Origin: Hyphomicrobiales bacterium
GTDB taxonomy: Bacteria; Pseudomonadota; Alphaproteobacteria; Rhizobiales; Rhizobiaceae
Direction of reading: 5' to 3'
Length of the DNA stretch: 57,214 bases
Assembly: GCA_900471485.1 (NCBI GenBank)
Contig: UCEU01000046.1
Coordinates: 1-57,214 of the forward strand
The notes below the pieces were generated by a model that saw nothing but the letters and a program-made list of their open reading frames with translations, made no database searches and was not told where the DNA came from. Each line of letters opens with the position of its first letter. Position 1 is the first letter of the stretch. Positions 48,026-57,214 of this stretch are shown here, piece after piece. Position numbers and translations under genes: made by a program.

Positions 48026-48183
48026 TCGTTCCTCCTGTCAGCAGTCATCTGGCGTCGATCGTTGTGACGCTCGCATGGAAGCTGTCGATGTCGAACGTGT
48101 CGACCCATGCGGTTGCAATGAATCCCATAGGAACATGCTATGACTCGGTGCACCCGCGCCGGACGCCCGTCAGCGGCCTGGGT

Positions 48184-48717
48184 TCAATGATCAGCGATCG
48201 TCTGTGGTTTCGATGGTCGCCAGCCGGAAGCCACCGGACCAGCGCGGCTGGTCTCCGAAGCGACGATGAGCGTGAACAGGCCCCGCGCAGTGTCGAGATC
48301 CATCCACACCTTCGACGCCAGCCGATCGCGGAGAAGGTTCGAGCCCTCGTTGTGAATTCCGCGTCGCGCCATGTCGATTGCCTCGAACCTGTAAGGATCC
48401 GGACACGCATTCGCGCCGAAGTGCGTGTCGCAGATCGTCCTGTAGTCTCGTATCACTCGACGCAAGGGCGTCAGGGACAGGAAATGAGAGACGACATGGA
48501 TAGCGTCGGCGTCGGAGACGTGAAGTGCAAGTCTGGCCCCGGCCGTCGACAGCACCAGATGATATGGGCCCTGCTCCGATCGACCCACGAGTTCGAAGGT
48601 ATTCTCCTCGAGCAGGTCCGCGATCGCTATCTGCTTTTCCGCCTCGATCTCGCGAGGACATGTCCCGACGAGACCGTCGATCCGGATGGCGCATATGCGG
48701 CCGCGATGTTCTGTCAT
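48184..48717 (-). CDS. UPF0262 family protein
   Basis: A 177-residue protein of UPF0262, a family of unknown function found almost only in alphaproteobacteria. Matching segments are IAIADLLEENTFELVG near residue 31, HFLSLTPLRRVIRDYRTIC near 77 and RFEAIDMARRGIHNEGSNLL near 108, then DTARGLFTLIV. The ordinary chromosomal member lies elsewhere in rhizobia, so this one looks like a paralogue carried with the catabolic cluster. GAGGGAAATCC precedes the ATG. The C-terminal 20 residues are atypical. Confidence 0.85.
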   Translation of the reverse strand: MTEHRGRICAIRIDGLVGTCPREIEAEKQIAIADLLEENTFELVGRSEQGPYHLVLSTAGARLALHVSDADAIHVVSHFLSLTPLRRVIRDYRTICDTHFGANACPDPYRFEAIDMARRGIHNEGSNLLRDRLASKVWMDLDTARGLFTLIVASETSRAGPVASGWRPSKPQTIADH

Positions 48718-48760
48718 GGATTTCCCTCGCGTGCCAGGTTTCCGGGGGACGGCCTAATTT

Positions 48761-50197
48761 CTAGGTCGCGACTTTCAGAAGAAGTTCGGAGACGGAAGCC
48801 TTGGCGTCCCCGTAGAACATCCGGGTGTTCTCCCGGAAAAACAGCGGGTTTTCGATGCCGGAATACCCCGTTCCCTGGCCGCGCTTGGAAACGAACACCT
48901 GCTTGGCCTTCCAGACCTCGAGCACGGGCATCCCGGCGATGGGGGAATTGGGATCCTCCTGGGCGGCCGGATTCACGATGTCGTTCGAGCCAATGACGAT
49001 CGCGACGTCGGTTTGCGGAAAATCCTCGTTGATCTCGTCCATTTCGAGAACGATGTCATAGGGGACCCTCGCCTCTGCAAGCAGAACATTCATGTGGCCT
49101 GGCAGGCGTCCGGCAACGGGGTGGATAGCAAAGCGCACGTCCTTTCCGGCGGCACGGAGTTTGCGTGTCAGTTCTGAAACGGCCTGCTGCGCCTGGGCGA
49201 CAGCCATTCCATACCCCGGCACGATCACAATGCGATCAGCGTCGTTGAGAGCGGACGCCACGCCTTCGGCGTCGATGGCCACCTGCTCCCCTACGATTTC
49301 CATCGCGGGGCCAACCGCAGATCCGAATCCGCCAAGGATGACCGAGACGAACGAACGGTTCATTGCCTTGCACATGATGAAGGAGAGGATTGCACCGGAG
49401 GAGCCGACCAATGCCCCCGTGACGATCAGAAGATCGTTTCCGAGCGTGAATCCTATCGCTGCCGCGGCCCATCCGGAATAGCTGTTCAGCATGGATACGA
49501 CTACTGGCATGTCTGCGCCGCCGATACCCATGATGAGGTGGTATCCGATGAAAAAGGCGGCGAGTGTCATGACTGCCAGCGGCCAGACCTGGGTCTCGTT
49601 GGCGTATATGAACAGCAGCATTACCGACAGGGTGGCCGCCGACGCGTTGAGGAAGTGACCGCCGGGGAGTTTCTTCGCCTTGCCATCGACCTTTCCGGCG
49701 AGCTTCCCGAACGCGACGATCGAACCGGTGAACGTAACGGCACCGATGAAGACGCCGAGGAAGACTTCGACCTTCATTATGGAGAGTTCGACCGGGGTCT
49801 TGTGTGCAAGAATACCAGCAAATCCGGTCAGGGCGGCACGAGCTGTGAGATCGAGACCCGCGATCTGCTCGGCCTCCGTGTGGGCGTTGAACCCGATGAA
49901 CACCGCCGCAAGTCCGACGAAGGAATGCAGTGCCGCCACGAGCTGCGGCATTTCAGTCATCTGCACCCGGCTTGCGACGTAATGGCCGAGAACCGCTCCG
50001 CCACCGATCATGAGGGCGATGACGAACCAGTTGCCCACGCCAGGGCCGAACACGGTGGCGACGACGGCGAGGCCCATGCCGACAATGCCGTACCAGACGG
50101 CCCGCTTCGCACTTTCCTGACCGGACAGTCCGCCGAGCGATAGGATGAACAGAACGGCCGCCGAAATGTAAGCCGCAGAAACGATACCGATGGTCAT
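48761..50197 (-). CDS. pntB: NAD(P) transhydrogenase subunit beta
   Basis: A 478-residue membrane protein. The first 270 residues have about nine helices. The soluble NADP(H)-binding domain III fills the rest (IVPGYGMAVAQAQQAVSEL, HPVAGRLPGHMNVLLAEA, then VIGSNDIVNPAAQEDPNSPI). With PntA it uses the proton gradient to make NADPH from NADH. It starts 15 bases after pntA in one operon. Confidence 0.95.
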   Translation of the reverse strand: MTIGIVSAAYISAAVLFILSLGGLSGQESAKRAVWYGIVGMGLAVVATVFGPGVGNWFVIALMIGGGAVLGHYVASRVQMTEMPQLVAALHSFVGLAAVFIGFNAHTEAEQIAGLDLTARAALTGFAGILAHKTPVELSIMKVEVFLGVFIGAVTFTGSIVAFGKLAGKVDGKAKKLPGGHFLNASAATLSVMLLFIYANETQVWPLAVMTLAAFFIGYHLIMGIGGADMPVVVSMLNSYSGWAAAAIGFTLGNDLLIVTGALVGSSGAILSFIMCKAMNRSFVSVILGGFGSAVGPAMEIVGEQVAIDAEGVASALNDADRIVIVPGYGMAVAQAQQAVSELTRKLRAAGKDVRFAIHPVAGRLPGHMNVLLAEARVPYDIVLEMDEINEDFPQTDVAIVIGSNDIVNPAAQEDPNSPIAGMPVLEVWKAKQVFVSKRGQGTGYSGIENPLFFRENTRMFYGDAKASVSELLLKVAT

Positions 50198-50212
50198 TTG
50201 TCGATCCCCCGA

Positions 50213-51808
50213 TCAGGACTTCTGGAACATGGCGAGCATCCGTCGCGTGACGAGGAAGCCCCCGACGATATTGACCGTCGCAACCAGCACCGAGAGCGAC
50301 GAGAGCGTCATCACCAACTGACTGCCACTTCCAATCTGCAGAAGCGCTCCGAGGATGACGATGCCGGATATGGCGTTTGTCACTGCCATCAGGGGCGTGT
50401 GCAGCGAATGGGAGACGTTCCAGATCACCTGGAACCCGACGAAGCACGCCAGCACGAAGACGACGAAATGCGCCATGAAGCTGGCTGGGGCGTAGGCGCC
50501 GACAAGCAGGAGGACGCCTGTTCCCAATGCCAGCATGAACCCGAGGTTCCTGGTCTGCTTCCTGAACACAGCGAGCTCGGTTGTCCTCTTCTCCTCCGGT
50601 GTGGGTTCCCTGACCTTTTCCTTCGGCTTCTGTGTGGCGATCGCTTGAACCTTGGGAGGCGGAGGCGGATAGGTGATCCGGCCTTCAGAGCAGACTGTTG
50701 AACCCCGGATAACGTCATCGTCCATGTTATGGACGGGCTGACCGTTCTTCCCCGGCGTAAGATCCGAGAGCATGTGGCGGACATTGTTTGCGTAGAGTGC
50801 CGAAGCCTGCGCCGCCATTCGGCTTGGGAAATCGGTGTAACCGATCACCACGACGCCGTTCCCGGAGACGACGCGCTGGTCCATCACAGTGAGATCACAG
50901 TTGCCGCCGCGTTCGGCCGCGAGATCCACGATGACCGACCCCGGCTTCATCGAAGCGACCATGTCGGCAAGCCACAGTTTTGGAGCATCCCGACCTGGGA
51001 TCAGTGCGGTAGTGATGACGATGTCCATCTCTGGTGCAAGCTGCTGGAACCTCGCGAGCTGCTTTTCCCTGAACTCAGGCGACGATGGGGCCGCATAGCC
51101 GCCCGTGGCAGCACCATCCTGGTGTGCGTCGAAGTCGAGATAGACAAACTCCGCGCCCATGGATTCGATCTGTTCGGCCACTTCGGGGCGGACGTCGAAG
51201 GCGTAGGTGATCGCGCCCAGCGAGGTCGCTGTCCCGATCGCCGCCAGTCCGGCAACCCCGGCGCCGACGACCAGCACCTTCGCTGGGGGAACCTTGCCCG
51301 CAGCGGTGACCTGTCCGGTGAAGAAGCGCCCGAAGTTCGAACCAGCCTCGATGACCGCGCGGTATCCGGCTATGTTCGCCATAGAAGACAGCGCATCCAT
51401 CTTCTGGGCCCGGGAAATGCGGGGCACCATATCCATCGCGACGACCGTGGCGCCCCGTTCCCTCGCAAGCTCCAGCAACTCGGCGTTCTGCGCCGGATAG
51501 AAGAAAGAGATCAGCGTCTTTCCTGTCCCCAGGTAATCCAATTCCTCGCGGCTAGGCGGTCGGACTTTGGCGACAATGTCGGCGGCATCATAGAGCGCGG
51601 TGGCGCTGTCGGCGATCCTGACTCCCGCCGACCGATAGGACTCGTCGGAAAACCCGGACGCCCTGCCAGCACCGGTCTCGATGAAGCAGTCGTATCCCAG
51701 CTTCTGCATCTGCACGGCACTGTCGGGCGTCATCGCAACACGGTTTTCGCCCGCAGCTTGCTCCGCCGGGACCCCGACCACAAAACGTCTTCGAATTTCC
51801 ACGTTCAA
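50213..51808 (-). CDS. pntA: NAD(P) transhydrogenase subunit alpha, single-chain form
   Basis: About 531 residues. The N-terminal 380 residues are the NAD(H)-binding domain (VGVPAEQAAGENRVAMTPD at the start, VLVVGAGVAGLAAIGTA near 178). The last 130 hold four membrane helices. This is the E. coli-like single chain rather than the split AA/AB form seen in many alphaproteobacteria. The start is a TTG at 51808 or a GTG at 51802; GGGGGATCG lies upstream of both. It heads the pntAB pair. Confidence 0.92.
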   Translation of the reverse strand: MNVEIRRRFVVGVPAEQAAGENRVAMTPDSAVQMQKLGYDCFIETGAGRASGFSDESYRSAGVRIADSATALYDAADIVAKVRPPSREELDYLGTGKTLISFFYPAQNAELLELARERGATVVAMDMVPRISRAQKMDALSSMANIAGYRAVIEAGSNFGRFFTGQVTAAGKVPPAKVLVVGAGVAGLAAIGTATSLGAITYAFDVRPEVAEQIESMGAEFVYLDFDAHQDGAATGGYAAPSSPEFREKQLARFQQLAPEMDIVITTALIPGRDAPKLWLADMVASMKPGSVIVDLAAERGGNCDLTVMDQRVVSGNGVVVIGYTDFPSRMAAQASALYANNVRHMLSDLTPGKNGQPVHNMDDDVIRGSTVCSEGRITYPPPPPKVQAIATQKPKEKVREPTPEEKRTTELAVFRKQTRNLGFMLALGTGVLLLVGAYAPASFMAHFVVFVLACFVGFQVIWNVSHSLHTPLMAVTNAISGIVILGALLQIGSGSQLVMTLSSLSVLVATVNIVGGFLVTRRMLAMFQKS

Positions 51809-51921
51809 TTTCGATCCCCCGCGTATTGGCGCGCGTCGACTGTCCGCGCGCGCTCATGCAGGCGGACAGTCGACGAATTCCTCGTAAAATCAGATTGATG
51901 CGGCCAGCATCCAGTCTGAAG

Positions 51922-52854
51922 CTAGAGCTGTTTGGCAAGCTCCGGCAGCGCTTCGAAAAGATCCGCCACCAAACCGTAGTCAGCCACCTGGAAGATCGGA
52001 GCCTCCTCGTCCTTGTTGATGGCGACGATGACCTTCGAGTCCTTCATGCCCGCAAGGTGCTGGATTGCACCCGAGATCCCGCAGGCGATGTAGAGCTGCG
52101 GTGCGACGACCTTCCCGGTCTGCCCGACCTGCCAGTCGTTCGGAGCGTAGCCCGCATCGACCGCGGCGCGCGAGGCTCCGACGGCGGCGCCGAGCTTGTC
52201 CGCGACAGGCAGGATAACTTCCTCGAACTTCTCCGCGGAACCCAGCGCCCGGCCGCCGGAAATGATAACCTTTGCGGAAGTCAGTTCCGGACGCTCCGAG
52301 GACGACAGGGACTGCGAGAGGTATTCGGAGAGAGCAGAACCGACGACCGATGCGACGCTTTCAACATCGGCCGCCGATTGCCCTTCCCCGGCTGGGGAAA
52401 AGGATGCGGTGCGGACCGTCAGGACCTTCGTCCCATCGCTCGCCTGGACGGTCTGGATGGCGTTGCCCGCATAGATGGGACGCTTGAACGTGTCGGCGGA
52501 CACCACTTCGATAATTTCCGATACTTGTGCGACATCGAGTAGTGCGGCGACGCGCGGCATGACGTTCTTGCCGTTCGAGGTCGCAGCGGCGATGATCGTG
52601 TCGTAGCCGCCTGCAAGCGAGACGATCAGGTCGGAGAGCGGCTCGGCCAGACCGTGACCAAACTCTTCGCTTTCAGCGAACAGCACCTTCGAGACCCCGG
52701 ACAGTCTGGCCGCCGCATCGGCAACAGCATGGGCGTCCTTGCCAGCGACCAGCACATGAACGTCGCCACCAATCTTTGATGCGGCAGTCAGGGCTTTGGC
52801 GGTCTGGTCGGAGAGGCTTGTGTTGTCGTGGTCTGCCAGGAGAAGAATGGTCAT
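51922..52854 (-). CDS. etfA: electron transfer flavoprotein alpha subunit
   Basis: A 310-residue protein. The C-terminal FAD domain shows VISGGRALGSAEKFEEVI near residue 198, GASRAAVDAGYAPNDWQVGQTG near 225 and LYIACGISGAIQHLAGM near 260. It forms the heterodimer with EtfB that carries electrons from flavin dehydrogenases to ETF-QO. It lies 23 bases after etfB. Confidence 0.96.
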   Translation of the reverse strand: MTILLLADHDNTSLSDQTAKALTAASKIGGDVHVLVAGKDAHAVADAAARLSGVSKVLFAESEEFGHGLAEPLSDLIVSLAGGYDTIIAAATSNGKNVMPRVAALLDVAQVSEIIEVVSADTFKRPIYAGNAIQTVQASDGTKVLTVRTASFSPAGEGQSAADVESVASVVGSALSEYLSQSLSSSERPELTSAKVIISGGRALGSAEKFEEVILPVADKLGAAVGASRAAVDAGYAPNDWQVGQTGKVVAPQLYIACGISGAIQHLAGMKDSKVIVAINKDEEAPIFQVADYGLVADLFEALPELAKQL

Positions 52855-52877
52855 GGTCGTAATTCCTTTCTTGAACC

Positions 52878-53627
52878 TCAGATGACGCCAGCTTCGCCCT
52901 TGAGCTTTTCGACAAGCTCGGCGACCGACTTCACTTTAATGCCAGCCTTGCGGCCGGACGGCTCCTCGGTCTTCAATACCTTGAGCTTCGACGCGGTGGA
53001 GACGCCGAAATCCGCGGGCGTCTTCTTGTCGAGTGGCTTCTTCTTCGCCTTCATGATGTTTGGGAGCGATGCGTAGCGCGGCTCGTTGAGGCGCAGGTCC
53101 GTGGTTACGATAGCGGGAAGCTTGACTTCGATCGTCTGCAGGCCGCCATCGACCTCGCGCGTCACACGTGCTTTGCCATCGGTCAGCTCGATCGCCGAGG
53201 CGAACGTGGCCTGCCCGGCACCGAGGAGAGCGGCGAGCATCTGGCCAGTCTGGTTGCTATCGTCATCGATTGCCTGCTTGCCGACGATGATGAGGCCAGG
53301 CTTTTCGCCTTCAACGACGCCCTTAAGGATCTTCGCAACGGCGAGTGGCTCGACCGCTTCGTCGGTTTCCACGAGGATGGCGCGGTCAGCGCCCATGGCG
53401 AGTGCGGTGCGCAAGGTCTCTTCTGCCTTTGCCGGGCCGATCGATGTGACAACGACTTCGCTTGCCGCACCACTTTCCTTGAGCCGCAGCGCCTCCTCGA
53501 CGGAAATCTCGTCGAAGGGGTTCATCGCCATCTTGACGTTGGCGAGCTCGACACCCGTGCCATCCGGTTTCACGCGGATCTTCACGTTGTAGTCAACCAC
53601 CCGCTTCACAGGCACGAGGATTTTCAT
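52878..53627 (-). CDS. etfB: electron transfer flavoprotein beta subunit
   Basis: A 249-residue protein. MKILVPVKRVVDYNVKIRV opens it, and NPFDEISVEEALRLKE, VGKQAIDDDSNQTGQM and the late KAKKKPLDKKTP follow as in EtfB. It pairs with EtfA, encoded next. It may have its own promoter in the 355-base gap before it. Confidence 0.96.
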   Translation of the reverse strand: MKILVPVKRVVDYNVKIRVKPDGTGVELANVKMAMNPFDEISVEEALRLKESGAASEVVVTSIGPAKAEETLRTALAMGADRAILVETDEAVEPLAVAKILKGVVEGEKPGLIIVGKQAIDDDSNQTGQMLAALLGAGQATFASAIELTDGKARVTREVDGGLQTIEVKLPAIVTTDLRLNEPRYASLPNIMKAKKKPLDKKTPADFGVSTASKLKVLKTEEPSGRKAGIKVKSVAELVEKLKGEAGVI

Positions 53628-53982
53628 GGAGTGTTCTCCCTTGGTCAGTCACAGCCCGGCCCGCGGATCACTTGTCTTGTCCCGCATCGCCACGACTTCT
53701 TGTTTGCCGTGGCGCAGTCCTAGCCGGAGTTCTCGCCGTTTGCCAACTCGTGTCCTGGGCCACCTTTGGCTGCCATCGGCTATGGCTGGAGCAGTCCCAT
53801 GGGGACGGGGCGCCAATCCAAAAAGGCGATGAGGCAGCGGTCGGCTCCACAAGGAGCACGGCCGCCGCCAGTCTTGGTGAGCCCATCGGCTATCGTCGCG
53901 GGGCACACAAGATTTTGCCCCCAATCTGGTGCTTCAGAAGGCGGTGCGACGAGCGGGTCGCCGCCCCCAAGGATTGCCATTA
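53628..53982. other. 355-base gap between the hydrolase and etfB
   Basis: No supported gene on either strand. The etfB promoter is probably here, since GGGAGAACACTCC stands just before its ATG. Confidence 0.45.
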
Positions 53983-54729
53983 TCAGCCGATCTCGGACAG
54001 CAATTTCGTCAATGCGTCCGGCGCCGACAACATCGCGTTGTGGTTTGAAGGAAACTCGACATACGTCCAATCGGCCTTCGACGACGCGAACTCGCGGGAT
54101 GACGCTGTGCTGCGGTTGAAGGGTTCCGTGCAGGTGATGTACGTCACCGGTCGGCCATTCCCGACGGGATTGTCGAGTTCCAGTCTGTCAAGATACGTCT
54201 GAAGCGGATGCGGCGTGAGCTTCGTCTTCAGCCACGCCGCCAGGTTCGGCTCGGTAACGCCATAATAGCTGGGGTCATTCGGAGGTATCGTCAGCCCTCC
54301 GCTCGTTTCAGCAGCCTGGCGACGGTATCGTTCGATCAGATCCGGCGGGGCCGTGTCCAGAGCGCCCTGCCCCGATTGCAGCACCATGGCGTCGAAGTAT
54401 ACGAGGTGGCGCAGCCGTTCCGGCATCAGGTCAGCCAGTCCTGAGACAACCGCACCGCCGAAGCTGTGGCCTACAAGAATAACGTCTTCGAGTTCTTCAA
54501 ATTCTATGACCTGCGCAATGTCCTTTAGCCACGTCTTTAGGTTGGTCGAGGGGGAAACGAGGTGGGAGCGCTCGCCAAGACCTGTGAGCGTCGGCGTATA
54601 GGCGGTGTGCCCCAGTGCCCTGAGGCGCACTGCGACCTCCTTCCAGCACCATCCACCGTGAAATGCTCCGTGGACAAGAACATAGGTCTTGGGTCCAGTC
54701 GCCGACTGATTGGTTTGTTCCGAAGACAT
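53983..54729 (-). CDS. alpha/beta hydrolase (small esterase)
   Basis: About 248 residues from the ATG at 54729, which has AAGGTG nine bases upstream. A TTG at 54789 overlapping the permease stop is the alternative and would add 20 polar residues. YVLVHGAFHGGWCWKEV is the oxyanion segment, GHSFGG (near residue 86) holds the nucleophile serine, and SNHNAML near the end supplies the histidine. It resembles the plant-type methyl-ester/salicylate esterase group. An ester taken up by the ABC transporter next to it could be its substrate. Confidence 0.85.
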   Translation of the reverse strand: MSSEQTNQSATGPKTYVLVHGAFHGGWCWKEVAVRLRALGHTAYTPTLTGLGERSHLVSPSTNLKTWLKDIAQVIEFEELEDVILVGHSFGGAVVSGLADLMPERLRHLVYFDAMVLQSGQGALDTAPPDLIERYRRQAAETSGGLTIPPNDPSYYGVTEPNLAAWLKTKLTPHPLQTYLDRLELDNPVGNGRPVTYITCTEPFNRSTASSREFASSKADWTYVEFPSNHNAMLSAPDALTKLLSEIG

Positions 54730-54785
54730 TCGTTTGGGCACCTTCACATTGGTTTGGTTTGATTTCGCAACGATCCCGGCGCCGT

Positions 54786-55727
54786 TCAATAGCGGATGCG
54801 CGGATCAAAGGCGGCGTAGAGGATATCGACCAGGAGATTGACCAGGACGTACGTGAGACTGAACATCAGAAGCACGCCTTGGATCACGGGGTAGTCTCTA
54901 GCCAGGATGGAATTGACCATGAGCAGGCCGAGGCCTGGGATCGCAAATACGGTTTCGATCACGACCGCCCCGCCGAGCAGGGACGCAAAGCCAAGTCCCA
55001 CCACGGTCGAGATTGGCACAGCGGCGTTCTTCAGAGCGTGCAGAAAGACAACGACGGTCTCGCTTAGCCCTTTGGCACGCGCGGTACGGATATAGTCCTG
55101 CGACAGCACGTCGAGCATCGCCGAGCGGGTTATGCGGCTGATCAACGCGATGTATAGCAGTGAAAGCGACAGCGACGGCAGGGTGATGCTCGCCAGGTAG
55201 CGTCCAAAGCTCACCGATGGCTGGACGAATCCCTGGATCGGCAGCCATCGCAGCTTCAAGCCGAAATAATAAGCCAGCACATAGGCGACGACGAAAGACG
55301 GGATCGAGAATCCCATTACGGCTGTGAGCATGGCGACACGGTCGGAGAGTGCGCCGTGCTTTCTTGCTGCGATCGCGCCAAGAGGGATTGCAACCACGAC
55401 AGCGATCAGCAAGGTGAATATGACCATGGATATTGTCGGCAGCAACCGTTGGCCGATCAGTGTGAGGACGGGCAATTTCGTGTAGACCGAGGTGCCGAGA
55501 TCGCCGTGCAGGACACTTCCGCTCCAGAGTACAAACCGCGTCACAAATCCCTGGTCCAGTCCCAGTTCGGCCCGGATCCGCGCGATGTCTGTGGGAGAGG
55601 CTCCATCACCCGCCATGATCACGGCGGGATCGCCGGGCGCAACGTACAGAATACTGAAGACGACCAGAGCAACGACCAGGATGACAGGTATCGTCGATAG
55701 CAATCGACGGACGGCATAGGCAAGCAT
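54786..55727 (-). CDS. ABC permease, dipeptide/nickel family (DppB-like)
   Basis: A 313-residue inner-membrane permease with six predicted helices. LAYAVRRLLSTIPVILVVALVVF at the start, DLGTSVYTKLPV near residue 95 and the EAA-type loop YIRTARAKGLSE near 215 are typical of DppB-like subunits. It lies 74 bases after the binding-protein gene. The second permease and the ATPases of the transporter are not downstream of it, where a hydrolase follows instead, so they must be elsewhere. Confidence 0.92.
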   Translation of the reverse strand: MLAYAVRRLLSTIPVILVVALVVFSILYVAPGDPAVIMAGDGASPTDIARIRAELGLDQGFVTRFVLWSGSVLHGDLGTSVYTKLPVLTLIGQRLLPTISMVIFTLLIAVVVAIPLGAIAARKHGALSDRVAMLTAVMGFSIPSFVVAYVLAYYFGLKLRWLPIQGFVQPSVSFGRYLASITLPSLSLSLLYIALISRITRSAMLDVLSQDYIRTARAKGLSETVVVFLHALKNAAVPISTVVGLGFASLLGGAVVIETVFAIPGLGLLMVNSILARDYPVIQGVLLMFSLTYVLVNLLVDILYAAFDPRIRY

Positions 55728-55801
55728 GGTTGTTCCTCCCCTTCTTTCTCCATGGGTGACTGGGTGCCAGCCAACTGGCCAGCACCCGCACCCAAATCCC
55801 G

Positions 55802-57214
55802 TCAGGCGCGCTTCATGCCCCAGGGAACAGCCACCGTGTTCGGGATATAGCCCGTAAGGTCAGACCGGAATCCTGTGTACTGGGCATACATTGCCAAGGG
55901 CGCGATCGGCATCATTTCCCAGAGCCTTGTTTGGATCTCGTGGAATTTGGCGGACCGCTCCTCGTCGTTCGCCGCGCCGATCCAGTCTCCGATAAACCCT
56001 TCCAGCGTCGGATCATCGTAGTTGCCCGGATAGCCCTTGGTCCCTACTCCTCGTGCGACAATGGCTGTCATCGGGCTGGCGAGGACGGGTGTCGAGGTCA
56101 GGAAGGAGAACATGCTCCAACCACCCTGATCGGAAGGCGCCTGCGATATGCGCCGGGTCGCCATCGTGTTGAGGTCCATGGATTGGAGATCCACGTTCAT
56201 TCCGAGCTGGGAGAGCATGTCTTGAAGGATCGCGCCCATGGGAGCGGTCGTGGCTACATCCGTCGCACTCATGATGACGACCTTTTCGCCGTTATATCCG
56301 GCCTCCTTCACCTTCTGGGCCAACGCAGCCATGTCCTTCGGGCCGCCCATCAAATCCTTGCCGAGCTCCTCCACACCGGGGAGACCGCAGGCATACATCG
56401 CGTAGCAGAGATTCTTCGCTTCCGCCCCGAGCAGAGCCTGCGTGTAGGTCATCTGGTCGATGGCCGAGGAAACAACCCGCCGAAGTGCCGGATTGTTGAA
56501 GGGCGCAACGCCGCAGTTGAACCGTACCCAGCTTCGGAAACCAGGATCCGAAACAGCGACCGTCAGGCTGGGGTCGCTCTTCAGCAGTTCCAGCAGATCG
56601 AAGTTGATCGTATCCAGCCAGTCTATTTCGCCAGCCTGGAGCGCCGCGGCAGCGGTCGCGGCATCGGGTAGCGAACGCCATTCGATCCGGTCAAAATTGA
56701 CGACCCTGCCTCCGGACATTCCGTTTGGCGCCTCCTGGCGTGGCACGTAGTCGCTGTTTCGCTCGAACATCGCGTGTTCGCCGGGAATGAATTCATCCTT
56801 GATGAACTTCATTGGGCCTGAGCCAATGCTTTCGGTCACCTGCTGGGTTATGTCCGCAGCCGCCACGCGTTCCGGCATGATCATGCAAGGCGAAGCAACG
56901 GGATGCGCAAGCGCGTCCGGAAGAATTCCGAAAGGCTTCTTCAGCCGGAATTTGATGGTGTTGTCATCGGCCGCGGTCAGTTCCTCGGTGTACGACAGAA
57001 GCGTCACGCCTGAGCCATCGCGCTTCCCCCACCGCTTGATGCTGGCGACGCAGTCCTGCGCCCGGACAGGTTCTCCGTCATGGAACTTCAAGCCCGGTCG
57101 AAGCTTGATCAGCCACGTCAGCTTGTCGTCCGAAACGATATGGCCTTCAGCCATCTGCGGCACGGCACGGAACTGGGAATCAGTGCTGTAGAGCATGTCG
57201 TAGACGTAGTGACC
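55802..57214 (-). CDS. ABC solute-binding protein, family 5 (partial)
   Basis: At least 471 residues, cut at the 5' end by the window edge. TWLIKLRPGLKFHDGEPVRAQD, then SIKRW and RFNCGVAPFNNPALRRVVSSAID are hallmarks of the extracytoplasmic family-5 (DppA/OppA/NikA) binding proteins. It should deliver peptides, metal chelates or opine-like compounds to the permease encoded after it. The signal peptide lies outside the window. Confidence 0.92.
   Translation of the reverse strand, partial: GHYVYDMLYSTDSQFRAVPQMAEGHIVSDDKLTWLIKLRPGLKFHDGEPVRAQDCVASIKRWGKRDGSGVTLLSYTEELTAADDNTIKFRLKKPFGILPDALAHPVASPCMIMPERVAAADITQQVTESIGSGPMKFIKDEFIPGEHAMFERNSDYVPRQEAPNGMSGGRVVNFDRIEWRSLPDAATAAAALQAGEIDWLDTINFDLLELLKSDPSLTVAVSDPGFRSWVRFNCGVAPFNNPALRRVVSSAIDQMTYTQALLGAEAKNLCYAMYACGLPGVEELGKDLMGGPKDMAALAQKVKEAGYNGEKVVIMSATDVATTAPMGAILQDMLSQLGMNVDLQSMDLNTMATRRISQAPSDQGGWSMFSFLTSTPVLASPMTAIVARGVGTKGYPGNYDDPTLEGFIGDWIGAANDEERSAKFHEIQTRLWEMMPIAPLAMYAQYTGFRSDLTGYIPNTVAVPWGMKRA

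Noticed and set aside
48056..48133. Short minus-strand frame (MGFIATAWVDTFDIDSFHAS and six more residues) between the lyase and UPF0262 genes
   Set aside because: It reads like protein but is only about 25 residues long, has no ribosome site, and no family is recognised; it may be a gene remnant.
53649..54202. Long open frames on both strands around the gap before etfB
   Set aside because: They are shadows of the high-GC hydrolase gene or arginine/proline-rich noise.

Overview
The window looks like a piece of the chromosome or a large replicon of a Rhizobium-type alphaproteobacterium. This is an inference from high GC, the protein families present (XdhC/PuuD/GuaD purine genes, UPF0262, IS66, a DUF1127-like small protein) and rhizobial sequence style; there is no rRNA or tRNA here to confirm it.

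Region 1 (1-9.4 kb) is ordinary metabolism. xdhC, puuD and guaD form a purine-to-urate catabolic set, followed by a quinone oxidoreductase and an L-lactate dehydrogenase. A GcvA-type LysR gene sits among them, and a second LysR gene (6305-7140) is broken by a one-base frameshift. A two-gene unit at 2.5-3.0 kb ends in a RelB-like antitoxin with no visible toxin.

Region 2 (9.4-29.2 kb) is a defence island with lower and more mixed GC, many gaps and several broken genes. In order it holds a protein made of two copies of one unknown domain, a HEPN protein, an operon of an HNH-ABC-ATPase fusion plus a second HNH protein (a Septu-like variant), a vsr / cytosine-5 methyltransferase / GHKL-ATPase-nuclease series, a RES-domain toxin with an N-terminal zinc knuckle, and a zinc-ribbon protein. 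A small-RNA candidate follows, with a near-consensus promoter and a cUUCGg hairpin. The end of the island is scarred: an N-terminally truncated nucleotidyltransferase abuts the tail of an oppositely oriented gene, and an intact IS66 element with an 8-bp target duplication splits an Rpn-like nuclease gene that can be rebuilt exactly.

Region 3 (29.2-40.3 kb) has a secreted carboxylesterase with a DHA2 efflux pump, a divergent LysR regulator, an MHS-family transporter, a zinc alcohol dehydrogenase, a secreted SMP-30 lactonase and a membrane PQQ glucose dehydrogenase. The last two probably work together on aldose oxidation in the periplasm. A 33-bp element with the inverted repeat TGCGAA-N7-TTCGCA occurs twice, at the LysR promoter and between the dehydrogenase and the lactonase.

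Region 4 (40.3-57.2 kb) is entirely minus-strand. In transcription order it has a peptide/nickel-type ABC binding protein (cut by the window end), its permease, an alpha/beta hydrolase, etfB, etfA, pntA, pntB, a UPF0262 gene, a CitE-like CoA lyase, a HotDog enoyl-CoA hydratase, ETF-quinone oxidoreductase, a cupin and pyruvate carboxylase. Read together, this suggests uptake and CoA-linked breakdown of an organic acid or ester, with electrons passed through ETF to quinone, NADPH made by transhydrogenase, and a lyase product that could be pyruvate refilling oxaloacetate through pyc. The substrate is not identifiable from sequence alone.
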